Shown one piece after another: positions 6,726 to 7,947 of a DNA stretch of 7,947 bases. The translations under genes were made by a program, and so were the position numbers. The stretch comes from Rhodococcus sp. IITR03. GTDB taxonomy: Bacteria > Actinomycetota > Actinomycetes > Mycobacteriales > Mycobacteriaceae. The DNA is taken from contig LATQ01000219.1 of the NCBI GenBank assembly GCA_001017865.1, positions 1 through 7,947 on the forward strand, written 5' to 3'. Every line of letters starts with the position of its first letter. Positions within the stretch are counted from its first letter, which is position 1. The notes under the pieces are model-generated. The model made no database searches and was not told where the DNA came from. It saw only the letters and a list, made by a program, of their open reading frames with translations.

Positions 6726-7947
6726 TCAGTGTACGCCCGGCAGCAGATCGTCGGGGGCGGCGAACAGGCGGCGGCGCTCCCCGTGGAGACGTCCCGACAC
6801 CCACCACAGTGCCTCGACGAGAACGACTCCGATCAGCCCGCACGTCACCGCGATCGTCGAGTACGCGACGTTCGACGGATCGAGTGCGAAGAACTCCCGG
6901 GTGAACGGCACCGAGAACAGGATCACGTAGCCGAGCACCGAACCGGCGAGCAGCGCGATCTTCCACACTGGTACGGGCGGGCGACCACGGCGAGCACCCA
7001 CAGCGCGATGATCAGCAAGGTGATCAGGCCGAGGTGCCGGCCTGGATCTTCTGCTGCTCGGTCTGCTCCGGGCCGCCGTAGACGAGCACGTAACAGACGA
7101 AGGTCGCCACACCGACGACCACGCCCGACGGGATCGCCAGCCGCATCACGCGGGAGACGAAGCCCGAGCGTGCCCGCTCGTTGTTCGGTGCCAGCGACAG
7201 CAGGAAAGCGGGGATGCCGATGGTGAACCACGCCGCGATCGTCACGTGCCGCGGCAGGAACGGATAGGGCAACGGCTCGAAGTCGAACACCTGCGACAGC
7301 ACACCCGACATGCCCACCAGGAAGGCGAGCAGCACCGAATACACCGTCTTGGTGAGGAACAGGTTGGAGACGCGTTCGATGTTGCCGATGACCCGGCGAC
7401 CCTCGGCCACCACATAGGGCAGCGTCGCGAACTTGTTGTCGAGAAGGACGATCTGTGCGACCGCGCGGGTCGCGGGACTGCCCGACCCCATCGCGACTCC
7501 GATGTCGGCGTCCTTGAGGCGAGCACGTCGTTGACGCCGTCGCCGGTCATCGCGACGGTGTGGCCGCGCGACTGCAGCGCGCCGACCATCGAGCGCTTCT
7601 GATCGGGACGGACCCGGCCGAAGGTCGTCGAGCCTTCGACGACGTCGGCGAGTTCGTTCTCGCCCTCCGGCAGGGAACGCGCGTCGATGGGAGACGCACT
7701 ACCCGGCAGGCCGAGCGACGAGGCGACCGCACCGACGGCGATCGCGTTGTCGCCGGAGATGACCTTGACGTCGACCTGCTGGCCGGCGAAGTACTCGAGG
7801 GTCGGCTTCGCGTCCGGGCGCACCCGCTGTTCGAGGACGACGAGCGCGACGGGCGTGACCGTGCCGGGGGCGAGTTCGTCGTCGACCGGGCGGTCGCTGC
7901 ATGCGAGGAGCAGCACCCGCAGCCCGCTCGAGCGAGTTCCTCGCGCG
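6726..7947 (-). CDS. ctpE: CtpE-like cation-transporting P-type ATPase, C-terminal half (frameshifted, runs off right edge)
   Basis: Membrane ATP-driven cation pump. In mycobacteria CtpE is linked to calcium uptake; the role here is inferred from similarity and gene order. About 408 codons are in view, roughly the C-terminal half of a protein near 800 aa. The phosphorylation motif DKTGT and nucleotide-binding domain lie beyond the edge. Visible in order: [54 protein letters not shown] then TGDGVND (7527-7547, the P-domain hinge motif), [47 protein letters not shown], and about six membrane segments ending near [12 protein letters not shown]. Four single-base losses break the frame, near 7922, 7518, 7027 and 6970. 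Repaired junctions read [35 protein letters not shown] and [12 protein letters not shown]. The following antitoxin-like gene gives the same order as Rv0908-Rv0909, which supports the gene name. Confidence 0.82.

Noticed and set aside
6379..6966. A 195-codon extended version of the antitoxin-like gene
   Set aside because: The extra N-terminal part is a shadow of the ctpE C-terminus; the internal ATG at 6663 has a strong ribosome binding site and matches the family start.

Overview
The window is high-GC DNA with strong G/C preference at codon third positions. It looks like a chromosomal piece of a mycolic-acid actinobacterium (Mycobacteriales, Rhodococcus-like). The best clue is a CtpE-type P-type ATPase followed immediately by a small MT0933/Rv0909-like 'antitoxin' gene, the same order as Rv0908-Rv0909 in Mycobacterium tuberculosis. 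The genus is an inference; the order is fairly secure.

Layout. Positions 1-170 (minus) hold the N-terminus of a LytS-type sensor histidine kinase. Positions 246-1755 (minus) encode a SulP-family anion permease with a C-terminal STAS domain. Positions 1767-1829 are three 21-bp direct repeats covering the junction between sulP and the next gene. Positions 1809-3454 (minus) encode a CPA1 Na+/H+ antiporter with a long charged cytosolic tail. A divergent intergenic region of about 150 bp follows. Positions 3606-5370 and 5400-6354 (plus) form a probable two-gene operon: a GH15 glycoside hydrolase (trehalase/glucoamylase-like) and an LLM-class flavin oxidoreductase. A short GC hairpin separates these from the convergent minus-strand pair, the small antitoxin-like gene (6379-6663) and ctpE (6726 to beyond the right edge). 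No tRNA, rRNA, CRISPR array or mobile element is visible.

The dominant oddity is that five of the seven genes do not read through. Reconstructing each from its family gives 17 single-base losses, nearly all in short C or G runs, plus one in-frame stop. Adding the missing bases restores a whole number of codons in every gene with both ends in view. This points to sequencing or assembly error rather than gene decay, so I annotate the genes as intact loci with frameshifts.

Functionally this is an ion-transport and housekeeping region: anion uptake, sodium/proton exchange, a probable calcium-type P-ATPase, and carbohydrate hydrolysis paired with a flavin enzyme. I found no convincing new defence, mobile or biosynthetic system. 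The points most worth a second look are the 21-bp repeats that repeat a stop codon, the antitoxin-like gene with no visible toxin, and the SulP/kinase and GH15/flavoenzyme pairings.
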